Positions 1 to 7,411 of a DNA stretch of 12,119 nucleotides are shown here, piece after piece. How positions within the stretch are numbered: position 1 is the stretch's first letter; each line of letters starts with the position of its first letter. A model generated the notes under the pieces. The model was not told the DNA's origin. It ran no database searches and saw only the letters and a program-made list of their open reading frames with translations. Made by a program: the position numbers and the translations under genes. Origin of the DNA: JAZNOL01 sp045580815 (GTDB lineage Bacteria > Bacillota > Clostridia > RUG12999); contig JAZNOL010000024.1 of the NCBI GenBank assembly GCA_045580815.1, positions 1 through 12,119 on the forward strand, in the 5' to 3' direction.

Positions 1-40
1 AAAATCCGTTGCAATCGCAATGAAGAATTGTTCTTTCCAT
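1..40 (-). CDS. Probable Y-family DNA polymerase (DinB/Pol IV-like), N-terminal fragment cut by window edge
   Basis: Only the first 13 codons lie in the window; the gene runs off the left edge. They read MERTILHCDCNGF, which matches the usual opening of Firmicutes Y-family polymerases, where the HCDxNxF stretch carries the first catalytic aspartate of the palm domain. The ATG is preceded by AAGGAGG and a 7-base spacer, a near-perfect ribosome binding site, so the start is well supported. It lies 46 bases downstream of the permease stop, with no hairpin terminator visible between them, so read-through from the permease is possible. If the identification is right, it would do translesion synthesis. 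With only 13 residues seen, the family call rests on one motif. Confidence 0.6.
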   Translation of the reverse strand, partial: MERTILHCDCNGF

Positions 41-86
41 ATAAAAACCTCCTTTTATGTTTTATATTGCTGCGCCTCTTTTCGTT

Positions 87-1211
87 TTATCCTATTAACA
101 TCATAAATCCTGTTAAAATTATTAAAAATCCGAAATTAAACAGTGAAAACATTACTATATAATACGTTGTTCTGCCGGTATAATGCTTTGTTTTATCGGG
201 ATTGTGCTTTACATATTCACGGAATGTTATAAGACTGGCAAGAGACGAAATCAGCGTGCCAACGCCGCCAATGTTTACGCCCACAAGCAAATCGGCATAA
301 TTTTGAGTAAACTGAGAAAGAAGTATTGCCGAGGGCACGTTGCTTATAAACTGGCATGAAAGTATGCTGAAAAGCAATGTGTTTTTTTCTAAAAGACCGC
401 CCAGAAATGAGCGAACAACCTCTATTCGTGCCATGTTTCCTGCAAATATAAAGAAAAACACAAAAGTCATAAGCAGCGAATAATCCACATCGCGAAGTGC
501 TTTTCTGTCAGCAAAAATCAACACCACCGGAATAATTGCAAGCCCTACCCAATAAGGAACTCCTCTGAATACAATAAGTATTGAAAGTGCAAAAAGCGCC
601 AGATAAAGTGCTGTTCTTTTTGGCTCAAGTTTGATTTTTTCGTCTTCTATCTCAAGCGGCTCGGATTTTACAAAAACAATACAGCACAGGGTTATAAGTG
701 CCACCGAAAGCAAAAACGGCGGCAGCATTATTTTTACAAACTCCATATTCGGAATATTAAACTCCGAATATAGATACAGGTTTTGCGGATTGCCGAAAGG
801 CGTTAGCATTCCGCCTAAATTTGCCGCAATATTCTGCAATATGAACGTAACTGCCATATATTTTGTTTTGCCTGTTGTTGTCAGAACAAAATATCCAAGC
901 GGCAGAAATGTCAGCAGAGCCATGTCGTTTGCAATCAGCATGGAGCCGATAAATGTTATGTAAACCAGTGCAAGCACACTCATGCGGGCGGTTTTAAAAA
1001 CCCGCACCACTTTTTTTGCAAGCATATAGAAAAAGTTGATGTTTTTAAGTGCGCACACAACTGCCAGTACGCAAAACAGGCAGGTAAGCGTTTTAAAATC
1101 AAAATATCCTATATATTCTTTATCCGGTGGAATAAAAAAGCTTGTAATAACTGCCGCAAAAAAAGCTATTACGACAACTGTATTTTTCTTTATAAAATTT
1201 TTGATTGCCAT
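87..1211 (-). CDS. Ion-transporter-superfamily permease (SLC13/CitM/ArsB-NhaD-like)
   Basis: A 374-residue integral membrane protein with about ten hydrophobic segments. The two halves carry related motifs: an AND segment (about residues 94-96) with GNPQN (140-144) in the first half, and SNVPSA (290-295) with GVNIGGVGTL (311-320) in the second. These are typical of the ion transporter superfamily (SLC13 carboxylate carriers, ArsB, NhaD), whose members move organic or inorganic anions, or sodium against protons. The substrate cannot be read from the sequence. An in-frame ATG at 1235 would add 8 residues, but it directly follows the T-tract of the upstream terminator and has no ribosome binding site. 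The ATG at 1211 has AGGGTG five bases upstream, so I chose it. The gene follows the iorAB-paaK-ACT operon but is separated from it by a terminator. Import of arylacetates is an attractive guess and nothing more. Confidence 0.85.
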   Translation of the reverse strand: MAIKNFIKKNTVVVIAFFAAVITSFFIPPDKEYIGYFDFKTLTCLFCVLAVVCALKNINFFYMLAKKVVRVFKTARMSVLALVYITFIGSMLIANDMALLTFLPLGYFVLTTTGKTKYMAVTFILQNIAANLGGMLTPFGNPQNLYLYSEFNIPNMEFVKIMLPPFLLSVALITLCCIVFVKSEPLEIEDEKIKLEPKRTALYLALFALSILIVFRGVPYWVGLAIIPVVLIFADRKALRDVDYSLLMTFVFFFIFAGNMARIEVVRSFLGGLLEKNTLLFSILSCQFISNVPSAILLSQFTQNYADLLVGVNIGGVGTLISSLASLITFREYVKHNPDKTKHYTGRTTYYIVMFSLFNFGFLIILTGFMMLIG

Positions 1212-1235
1212 ATTTTCACCCTTTGTAAAAGCCAT

Positions 1236-1264
1236 AAAAAAGGCAACCGGTTGTGCCGGTCACC
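1236..1264 (-). terminator. Rho-independent terminator after the ACT-domain gene
   Basis: On the minus strand GGTGACCGG and CCGGTTGCC form a 9-bp stem (two G-U pairs) around the loop CACAA, followed at once by six T. It lies 10 bases after the ACT-gene stop and ends about 24 bases before the chosen start of the permease. It therefore either ends the operon or lets a fraction of transcripts through to the permease. Confidence 0.85.
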
Positions 1265-1273
1265 TTTCTTATA

Positions 1274-1699
1274 TCAATAAATATCGTTTATATCCATAAC
1301 TGTGATATGGTGCTCTGTCAGCACTTTTGCTGATTTTTCCATATCATCGGTTTTAACAACCATCAGTGCTTTGCCGTGTTTTTTGCCAACAAATGCGTAC
1401 ATATAATCAATGGTTATTTCGTTTGCGGTAAGTGTTGTCATAACCTCAGCAAGTCCGCCGGGTTTATCGTCAAGTGCAACAGCAATAACGTCTGTAAGTT
1501 TAACTGCAACGCCCTCTTCTTTCAAAACAAGAACAGCTTTTTCGGCATCGTCAACAATCATGCGCAGAATACCGAAATCGGTTGTGTCTGCAATCGAAAG
1601 TGCACTTATGTCAATATTGTTTTTTCCAAGAACCTCTATAATATTTGCAAGTCTGCCGAATTTATTTTCAACAAAAACCGAAATCTGTTTAACAAACAT
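1274..1699 (-). CDS. Tandem ACT-domain protein, probable amino-acid sensor of the iorAB-paaK operon
   Basis: A 141-residue protein made of two ACT domains and nothing else: residues 1-68 (KQISVFVENKFGRLANI at the first strand-loop-helix) and 69-141 (DDKPGGLAEV, residues 77-86). In ACT domains this glycine-containing loop after the first strand binds small ligands, usually amino acids, often at a dimer interface. There is no enzymatic or DNA-binding domain. Stand-alone ACT proteins of this type are known next to paaK and iorAB genes in anaerobes; their function is not established. Here the start is only 15 bases after the paaK stop, with AAGGAGGG as ribosome binding site, so it is co-transcribed. 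I infer that it senses an aromatic amino acid and adjusts a ligase or the oxidoreductase, but its target cannot be seen. Confidence 0.88.
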   Translation of the reverse strand: MFVKQISVFVENKFGRLANIIEVLGKNNIDISALSIADTTDFGILRMIVDDAEKAVLVLKEEGVAVKLTDVIAVALDDKPGGLAEVMTTLTANEITIDYMYAFVGKKHGKALMVVKTDDMEKSAKVLTEHHITVMDINDIY

Positions 1700-1714
1700 G
1701 AAAATCCCTCCTTA

Positions 1715-3022
1715 TTAATGAAGCTTTCTGTTATCAATAATACGTTTTGCCTTGCCCTCGCTTCGTGCAATTGATTTGGGGTTGACAAGATGAACCTTTG
1801 CACCTATTCCTAACATACTGCGCAGATTTTCAACAATTTTTCTTTCAACCTTTTCAATTGATTTTACATCATCGGCAAAGAGTTTTTCGCTCATTTCAAC
1901 GTTAACATCAAGTGTATCGGTGTTGTTCACACGGTCAACAACAATCTGATAGTTAGGTGTAATATCATCGCCGCTTACTTTAAGAAGAACTTCTTCAATC
2001 TGTGACGGGAACACGTTTACACCGCGGATAATAAGCATATCGTCACTTCTGCCGGTAGGTTTGTTCATGCGGATAAATGTTCTGCCGCATTTGCATTTTT
2101 CGTATTTAAGGGAGCAAATATCACGTGTGCGATAACGGATAAGCGGGAAACCTTCTTTTGTGATTGTGGTGAACACAAGCTCGCCGCTTTCGCCCTCGGG
2201 CACCGGAATACCTGTGTCAGGGTCAATAATTTCGGGGATGAACATATCCTCGTTAACGTGCATACCGCACTGGTGCTCACATTCAAATGATACGCCGGGT
2301 CCCATGATTTCAGAAAGACCGTAAATATCATATGCTTTTATGTTAAGTTTGTCTTCGATGCTGCGGCGCATATCTTCTGTCCATGGCTCTGCACCGAAAA
2401 TGCCTGCTTTCAGGCTGAGCTGGTCTTTAACACCCATTTCTTCAATAGTTTCACCAAGATACATAGCATAAGACGGTGTACAGCAAAGAACTGTCGAACC
2501 GAAATCTATCATTGTCTGAATCTGACGCTGTGTGTTTCCGGATGATGTGGGAATAACCGTTGCACCAATTTTCTGTGCACCACCGTGAGCACCCAGACCG
2601 CCTGTAAACAGACCGTAGCCGTAAGAAACCTGAACAAAGGATTCGTCAGAGGCACCAATTGCAACAAGCATACGTGCAACACAATCGTCCCACATATCAA
2701 GGTCATTGCGTGTGTAACCAACAACTATCTGTTTGCCGGTTGTACCGGAAGATGCGTGAACACGCACGATATTTTTTGTAGGCTCTGCAAAAAGACCGTA
2801 GGGATAATAGTCACGCAGGTCCTGTTTGTAAGAAAAAGGAAGTTTAACCAAATCGTCAACACTTTTGATGTCCGTGGGTTTAACGCCCATTTCGTCCATG
2901 CGGTTTCTGAAAAGCTCGACCCTTTCATACATTCTGTTTACCTGCCATACAAGTCGCTCGGACTGAAGTTTTTTAATTTCTTCACGGCTCATACATTCGA
3001 TTTCGGGATGGAGAATTGCCAT
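1715..3022 (-). CDS. paaK: Phenylacetate--CoA ligase family protein (PaaK-type, AMP-forming)
   Basis: An adenylate-forming ligase that activates phenylacetate or a related aryl acid with ATP and CoA, giving aryl-CoA, AMP and PPi. With the start used here it has 435 residues, the normal PaaK length (about 430-440). Seen: opening HPEIECMSREE typical of the family, P-loop SSGTTGK (91-97), YGLSE (234-238), a cysteine set CEHQC and CKCG (248-252, 310-313) as in clostridial PaaK proteins, YRTRD (297-301), the hinge region GRSDDMLIIRG (324-334), and SEGKAKR near the C-terminus with the catalytic lysine (K424). In-frame starts also exist at 3046 (GTG, no ribosome binding site) and 3031 (ATG, AAAGG only two bases away). 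ATG 3022 has AAAGG 11 bases upstream and fits the family start best. It sits between iorB and the ACT gene, the usual IorAB-linked arrangement. The exact aryl substrate is not visible. Confidence 0.93.
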   Translation of the reverse strand: MAILHPEIECMSREEIKKLQSERLVWQVNRMYERVELFRNRMDEMGVKPTDIKSVDDLVKLPFSYKQDLRDYYPYGLFAEPTKNIVRVHASSGTTGKQIVVGYTRNDLDMWDDCVARMLVAIGASDESFVQVSYGYGLFTGGLGAHGGAQKIGATVIPTSSGNTQRQIQTMIDFGSTVLCCTPSYAMYLGETIEEMGVKDQLSLKAGIFGAEPWTEDMRRSIEDKLNIKAYDIYGLSEIMGPGVSFECEHQCGMHVNEDMFIPEIIDPDTGIPVPEGESGELVFTTITKEGFPLIRYRTRDICSLKYEKCKCGRTFIRMNKPTGRSDDMLIIRGVNVFPSQIEEVLLKVSGDDITPNYQIVVDRVNNTDTLDVNVEMSEKLFADDVKSIEKVERKIVENLRSMLGIGAKVHLVNPKSIARSEGKAKRIIDNRKLH

Positions 3023-3094
3023 TGTTTTCATAACCTTTCTGTCCACTTTAAATTTTTGCGTCTTACCGTGGGCGTATAAGATGCTGTTTTTTCA

Positions 3095-3661
3095 TTAAAG
3101 ATTGTAGCCGAGTTCAAATGCTTTGATATTAACGTCAAGGAATTTTTCGGGGACAGTCTTTTTAATTGTTTCAATCCAGTTTTCGTAAGGAATATCGGTG
3201 TTTTTTGCCATAACGCCGATTAAAACCACGTTAACCGCCTTGATGTTGCCTGCCTGCATTGCCAGTTCTGCCGCATTAACACAGGTTAAATCAATTTTTG
3301 ATTCAAGCTTTTCTTTGATGTTTTCAGGGTACTGCATTGCACCTGTTATAACGGGCATGGGATTAATCTGCTGGTTGTTGGCAATCATTTTGCCGCCTTT
3401 TTTGAGAAACGGCAACGCACGGTAGGCTTCAAGCATTTCAAACGCAAGAATAATATCTGCTTCGCCTTTGTCAATTATGGGTGAATAAACCTTTTCGCCG
3501 TATTTAACATAAGTTACAACGCTTCCGCCACGCTGGCTCATACCGTGAACCTCTGAAAGTTTAACGTCATAGCCTTCGTTTATAACAGTATTACCTAAGA
3601 TTCTGCTTGCAAGGAGTGTTCCCTGACCGCCTACCCCTACAATCATAATATTTTTAGTCAT
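3095..3661 (-). CDS. iorB: Indolepyruvate ferredoxin oxidoreductase, beta subunit
   Basis: The 188-residue small subunit of the two-subunit arylpyruvate:ferredoxin oxidoreductase. It is of usual family length (about 190-200) and has the two hallmark motifs of the 2-oxoacid oxidoreductase gamma domain: GVGGQG (9-14) and SEVHGMSQRGGSV (36-48). With IorA it interconverts aryl-2-oxoacids and aryl-CoA plus CO2, using ferredoxin as electron carrier, in the cytoplasm. It starts one base after the iorA stop, and its ribosome binding site AAGGAGG lies inside the end of iorA, so the subunits are translationally linked. A gap of about 70 bases without a hairpin separates it from paaK. The identification is firm; the substrate (indole-, phenyl- or hydroxyphenylpyruvate) cannot be told from the sequence. 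Confidence 0.96.
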   Translation of the reverse strand: MTKNIMIVGVGGQGTLLASRILGNTVINEGYDVKLSEVHGMSQRGGSVVTYVKYGEKVYSPIIDKGEADIILAFEMLEAYRALPFLKKGGKMIANNQQINPMPVITGAMQYPENIKEKLESKIDLTCVNAAELAMQAGNIKAVNVVLIGVMAKNTDIPYENWIETIKKTVPEKFLDVNIKAFELGYNL

Positions 3662-3662
3662 G

Positions 3663-5399
3663 TCAGTTTTCCTCCTTCACAATTGCACCGAAAGCACAAA
3701 GATTTTCACAAAGACCGCAGCCATTACACTGGGTTATATCTATTTCAACATGGTCGTCCTTCCATGAAATTGCAGGACAGCCTATTTTGAGACACAGTTT
3801 GCATTTTTTACATTTATCGGTAATTTTGCAGTGACCTGTATATTTAACCGATTTAAGCAGAGCACAGGGACGCTGTGCAATGATTACGGACGGCTCGTCA
3901 CGCTCTGTTTCTTCTTTTACAACTTTTTCAAACTCTTTAAGATTAAACGGGTCAGCCACAACAACATGCTCAACACCGATGCCCTTGCAAAGAGTAATCA
4001 GGTTAACCTGTTTTGTTTCTTCGCCACGGATTGTTTTGCCTGTTGTGGGGTTGTCCTGATGACCTGTCATGCCGGTGATTGAGTTATCAAGAATAATAAC
4101 TGTGTTTGCACCTTTGTTGTAAACAATATCAACAAGACCGGTTATGCCTGAATGCATAAATGTTGAATCACCGATAACAGAAACAAGTTTTTTGTTAAAC
4201 TCTTCGCCTCTGGCTTTTGCCATACCGTGAGCCGCACTTACAGATGCACCCATACAGATTGTTGTATCAACACTTGCAAGGGGGGCAACCGCACCGAGAG
4301 TGTAACAGCCGATGTCACCGCTTACAACAAGTCCCAGTTTTTTAAGCACATAGAAAGTGCCTCTGTGAGGACATCCCGGGCACATTACCGGAGGACGCAC
4401 GGGAATAACTTCGTCGATTGCTTCGGATTCTGCTGCTGATTCGCCTAAAACAGCCGCTTTTATCATAGCAGGAGTGTATTCGCCCAAAAGTGTGAATTTT
4501 TCTTTGCCAATTACATTTGCACCAAGGGCTTTGCAATGGTCTTCAATAACCGGGTCAAGCTCTTCAATAACATAAACAACGTCGCATTTTGCGCAAAAAT
4601 CTTTGATAAGATTTTCCGGAAGCGGATAAACCATACCAAGTTTAAGGTAATTAACCTTATCACCAAGTGCTTCTTTTGCATACATATAAGAAATACCTGC
4701 TGTAATAACACCAATTTTTGCACCGTTGTCCTCAACGGTATTGAAATCGCAATTTTCGGCAAAAGCCGTCAGGTCTGCAATACGTTTTTCAACAACAACA
4801 TGACGTTTTATAGCATTTGCCGGCATCATTACGTTTTTCGCAATGTCTTTTTCATAAGGTTTCAATTCTGGCATGTTGCGGTCAAGAAGCTCAACCATGC
4901 TCTGTGAGTGAGAAACTCTGGTTGAAAGTCTGATAAACACAGGCGTGTCATATTTTTCGCTTAAATCAAACGCAAGGCGTGTATATTCTTTACATTCCTG
5001 AGAATCTGCCGGCTCAAGCATCATTATTTTTGATGCTTTTGCATAGTGGCGTGAATCCTGTTCGTTCTGTGAAGAATGCATACCGGGGTCGTCTGCCACA
5101 CAAAGCACAAGACCGCCGTTTGCGCCGATATAGCTTACGGTAAACACCGGGTCAGCCATAACGTTAAGACCAACGTGTTTCATACAGGTCATTGCTCTTG
5201 CACCGGCAACAGATGCACCGATTGCAACTTCTGCGGCAACCTTTTCATTGGGTGCCCATTCTGCATAAATATCGTCGTATTTAACTATATTTTCAGTAAT
5301 TTCGGTGCTGGGAGTTCCCGGATAAGACGAAACAACACGTACGCCCGCCTCATAAGCACCTCTGGCAACTGCTGCGTTGCCGAGCATTAACTGTTTCAT
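3663..5399 (-). CDS. iorA: Indolepyruvate ferredoxin oxidoreductase, alpha subunit
   Basis: The 578-residue catalytic subunit, full length for IorA. Order of domains: N-terminal pyrimidine-binding domain (SYPGTPSTE at 25-33, NEKVAAEVAIGAS at 51-63), a middle domain, then the TPP-binding domain with CPGCPHRG (340-347), GDIGCYTLG (361-369) and the GDS...LDNSITG diphosphate/Mg site (410-443). The C-terminal tail holds eight cysteines for two [4Fe-4S] clusters: C530/C533/C536/C541, with the wider last spacing, and C558/C561/C564/C568. It binds TPP and passes electrons to or from ferredoxin, joining aryl-2-oxoacid and aryl-CoA plus CO2. The reaction is known to run oxidatively in amino-acid fermentation and reductively in aromatic amino-acid synthesis from arylacetates. 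AAGGAG eight bases before the ATG supports the start. The gene follows the acyl-CoA synthetase by 16 bases. The T-box upstream argues for the reductive direction here (inference). Confidence 0.97.
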   Translation of the reverse strand: MKQLMLGNAAVARGAYEAGVRVVSSYPGTPSTEITENIVKYDDIYAEWAPNEKVAAEVAIGASVAGARAMTCMKHVGLNVMADPVFTVSYIGANGGLVLCVADDPGMHSSQNEQDSRHYAKASKIMMLEPADSQECKEYTRLAFDLSEKYDTPVFIRLSTRVSHSQSMVELLDRNMPELKPYEKDIAKNVMMPANAIKRHVVVEKRIADLTAFAENCDFNTVEDNGAKIGVITAGISYMYAKEALGDKVNYLKLGMVYPLPENLIKDFCAKCDVVYVIEELDPVIEDHCKALGANVIGKEKFTLLGEYTPAMIKAAVLGESAAESEAIDEVIPVRPPVMCPGCPHRGTFYVLKKLGLVVSGDIGCYTLGAVAPLASVDTTICMGASVSAAHGMAKARGEEFNKKLVSVIGDSTFMHSGITGLVDIVYNKGANTVIILDNSITGMTGHQDNPTTGKTIRGEETKQVNLITLCKGIGVEHVVVADPFNLKEFEKVVKEETERDEPSVIIAQRPCALLKSVKYTGHCKITDKCKKCKLCLKIGCPAISWKDDHVEIDITQCNGCGLCENLCAFGAIVKEEN

Positions 5400-5415
5400 A
5401 TTATAAATCTCCTTT

Positions 5416-7056
5416 TTATCCTTTAACTTCTACCTGCTGTGCAACAAGACTTTCGCCGCAGTAGATTTCACGAAGTCTCGGTTTTTCAATTTTTCCTGTG
5501 GGATTACGCGGAACATCTGCAAAAATAACCTTATGCGGACGTTTGTAACGTGGCATATCCATGCAGAAATCGTTAACCTCTTCTTCGGTAAGTGTGTATT
5601 CGGGTTTAACTTCAATAATTGCTGCTGTAATTTCGCCAAGACGTTTGTCGGGCAGACCGATAACAGCAACGTCTTTGATTGCATCGTGTTTACGCAGGAA
5701 ATCTTCTATCTGAACAGGATAGATATTTTCGCCGCCAGAAATGATAACGTCTTTTTTACGGTCAACAAGGTAAATAAATCCGTCTTCATCCTCACGAGCC
5801 ATATCACCTGTGTAAAGCCAGCCGTCAGCAAGCACTTCATTTGTTGCTTTTTCGTCACGGTAATAACGAAGCATAACGCCGGGACCTTTTACTGCAAGCT
5901 CACCAACATCGCCTTTTGCAACTTCATTGCGATGCTCGTCAACAATTTTTGTCTGCCAGCCAAAACCTGCTTTTCCGATTGCACCAACCTTGTGAATATT
6001 TTCAATACCAAGATGCACGCAACCGGGTCCGATTGATTCCGAAAGACCGTAGTTTGTATCGTAATCATGTTTCGGGAAACGGTCTTTCCAGCGTTTGATA
6101 AGGCTGGGCGGAACTGGCTGAGCACCGATGTGCATAAGTCTCCACTGGTCAAGTTTGTAATCTTCAATATTTATGTCACCGCGGTCAATTGCATCAAGAA
6201 TATCCTGTGCCCACGGTACAAGAAGCCACACTATTGTACACTCTTCTTTTGAAATGGTGTCTAAAATCCATTCGGGTTTTATACCTTTAAGCAGAACAGC
6301 TCTGCCGCCAACCAAGAAGCTGCCGAACCAGTGCATTTTTGCACCTGTGTGATAAAGGGGCGGAATGCAAAGGAAAACATCGTCTTTTGTCTGTCCGTGA
6401 TGTGCCTGCTCTGTCATTGCGGCGTGCATAAGGCTTCTGTGAGCGTGAATAATCGCTTTTGGGAACCCTGTTGTACCGGAAGAAAAATAAATTGCAGCAT
6501 CGTCTTCGTCGGTGAGTTTTATGTCAGGGTCTTTTGACGAGCAGTATGTAACCAGCTTGTCATAGCTCTGTGCAAAGGTGGGGCAATCGCTACCTACATA
6601 AATCCAGTCTTTAACCTTTTCAATGCGGCCGAAAATTTCTTCAACACGGCCGGTAAATTCAGGACCGAAAACAATTGCATCAGCTTCTGCAAGCTTGAGA
6701 CAGTATTTGATTTCGTCCGATGTGTATCTGTAGTTCAGCGGAACTGCAAGTGCACCGGTTTTCAAAATACCGAAATAAACCGGAAGCCATTCAAGACAGT
6801 TCATAAGAAGAATAGCAACCTTGTCACCTTTTTTGATTCCTTTTGTAAGAAGCAGGTTAGCAAAACGATTTGCTTTTTTGTTAAATTCGCTCCATGTAAT
6901 CTGTGTGCGATAAGCCTCGTTGGGGCTTGATTCAATAAGAGAGTATTCTCTCCATGTAAGATGTGCCTGTTCTTCAAGTTTGGGGTTGATTTCCACAAGG
7001 CTCACGTCGTTGGGATAAAAATCTGCATTTTTTTTGAGAATGTCGGTAATAGGCAT
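5416..7056 (-). CDS. AMP-forming acyl-CoA synthetase (FadD/long-chain-type ANL superfamily), first gene of the T-box operon
   Basis: A 546-residue class I adenylate-forming enzyme with all core motifs: P-loop YFSSGTTGFPK (190-200), NYGLSES (335-341), YTGD (415-418), the hinge KKDVIISGGENIYP (434-447), and the catalytic lysine in NPTGKI (K522). It makes an acyl-adenylate from a carboxylic acid and ATP, then the CoA thioester, in the cytoplasm. Automatic annotation would probably call it a fatty-acid or benzoate/aryl-CoA ligase; the acid is not readable. Its position as first gene of an operon with iorAB, and a second unrelated ligase (PaaK) further down, suggests an aryl or branched acid rather than a fatty acid (inference). 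The ATG has GAAAGGAAC eight to ten bases upstream. It directly follows the T-box leader, so its expression should be controlled by tRNA charging. Confidence 0.92.
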   Translation of the reverse strand: MPITDILKKNADFYPNDVSLVEINPKLEEQAHLTWREYSLIESSPNEAYRTQITWSEFNKKANRFANLLLTKGIKKGDKVAILLMNCLEWLPVYFGILKTGALAVPLNYRYTSDEIKYCLKLAEADAIVFGPEFTGRVEEIFGRIEKVKDWIYVGSDCPTFAQSYDKLVTYCSSKDPDIKLTDEDDAAIYFSSGTTGFPKAIIHAHRSLMHAAMTEQAHHGQTKDDVFLCIPPLYHTGAKMHWFGSFLVGGRAVLLKGIKPEWILDTISKEECTIVWLLVPWAQDILDAIDRGDINIEDYKLDQWRLMHIGAQPVPPSLIKRWKDRFPKHDYDTNYGLSESIGPGCVHLGIENIHKVGAIGKAGFGWQTKIVDEHRNEVAKGDVGELAVKGPGVMLRYYRDEKATNEVLADGWLYTGDMAREDEDGFIYLVDRKKDVIISGGENIYPVQIEDFLRKHDAIKDVAVIGLPDKRLGEITAAIIEVKPEYTLTEEEVNDFCMDMPRYKRPHKVIFADVPRNPTGKIEKPRLREIYCGESLVAQQVEVKG

Positions 7057-7113
7057 TTTCTTTTGTTCCTTTCAAATATAAATTGAGATTAGTTTTAAAC
7101 AGAAAAATTTAAA

Positions 7114-7144
7114 CAAAAAAGTCCCCTGTTTAAAAACAGAGGAC
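7114..7144 (-). terminator. T-box-controlled intrinsic terminator (attenuator)
   Basis: On the minus strand GTCCTCTGTT and AACAGGGGAC form a 10-bp stem (one G-U pair) with loop TTTA, followed by TTTTTTG. Its 5' arm follows TTTCCG and belongs to the stretch that pairs with the T-box motif in the alternative antiterminator fold, so the hairpin is the OFF state of the riboswitch. Confidence 0.93.
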
Positions 7145-7390
7145 GGAAATTCTTTAAAATCCGCGGTACCACCTCAATTGCCGGCAAATGCCGACCACTC
7201 GAAAGCTACGGCGTTTTGCCACAGCCTCATACGCTTTTACGGGCGCACCCGTTGCAGCCTACTGACGTCAAATTACGTGTTCGGTGCACAGCTCCCGGAG
7301 GGTATTCACACTTGCGTCTGCTGACATCTCACACCAACCGATGCCTCTCTTGAAACAAAACTGCAAGGCTACTTGTCTCCAATCATCGCC
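7115..7390 (-). promoter_or_regulatory. T-box riboswitch leader, probable tyrosine specifier (UAC)
   Basis: A cis-acting RNA that binds a specific tRNA and permits transcription only when that tRNA is uncharged. The minus strand carries the hallmark T-box motif GGTGGTACCGCGG (7161-7173), followed by TTTCCGTCCTCTG and the terminator. Upstream are the conserved Stem I elements in order: GATGATTGGAG (kink-turn and lower stem), AGTA (loop E), AGAGAGGC and GGTTGGTGTGA (distal bulge and loop), then GTGTGAATACC on the 3' side of the specifier loop, closed by CTCC pairing with GGAG. The triplet directly after GTGAA is TAC (7302-7304), a tyrosine codon. The variable base of the T-box UGGN is T, which pairs with discriminator A73. 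tRNA-Tyr has A73, while tRNA-Asn and tRNA-Trp have G73. The base after TAC is C rather than the usual purine, so the tyrosine reading is probable, not certain. A hairpin ACGGG-TGCG-CCCGT (about 7237-7250) and others fill the linker. Confidence 0.93.
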
Positions 7391-7411
7391 TTTTTAAAAA
7401 TATACATAACC

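Noticed and set aside
1212..1235. Longer N-terminus of the permease (start at 1235)
   Set aside because: That ATG touches the T-tract of the terminator and has no ribosome binding site; the ATG at 1211 has a good one.
2585..3079. Long plus-strand open frame (164 codons) opposite paaK
   Set aside because: It is antisense to a clearly conserved ligase, has no ribosome binding site and reads as a Cys/His/Asn-rich sequence without domains. It is a shadow of the real frame, as are the other antisense frames opposite iorA and the acyl-CoA synthetase.
3023..3094. Possible promoter or terminator between iorB and paaK
   Set aside because: The gap shows no convincing -35/-10 pair and no GC-rich hairpin with a T-tract, so the genes are taken as one transcript.
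7115..7390. tRNA or other structured RNA instead of a T-box
   Set aside because: The GGTGGTACCGCGG motif, Stem I signatures and downstream terminator identify a T-box; no cloverleaf or CCA end is present.
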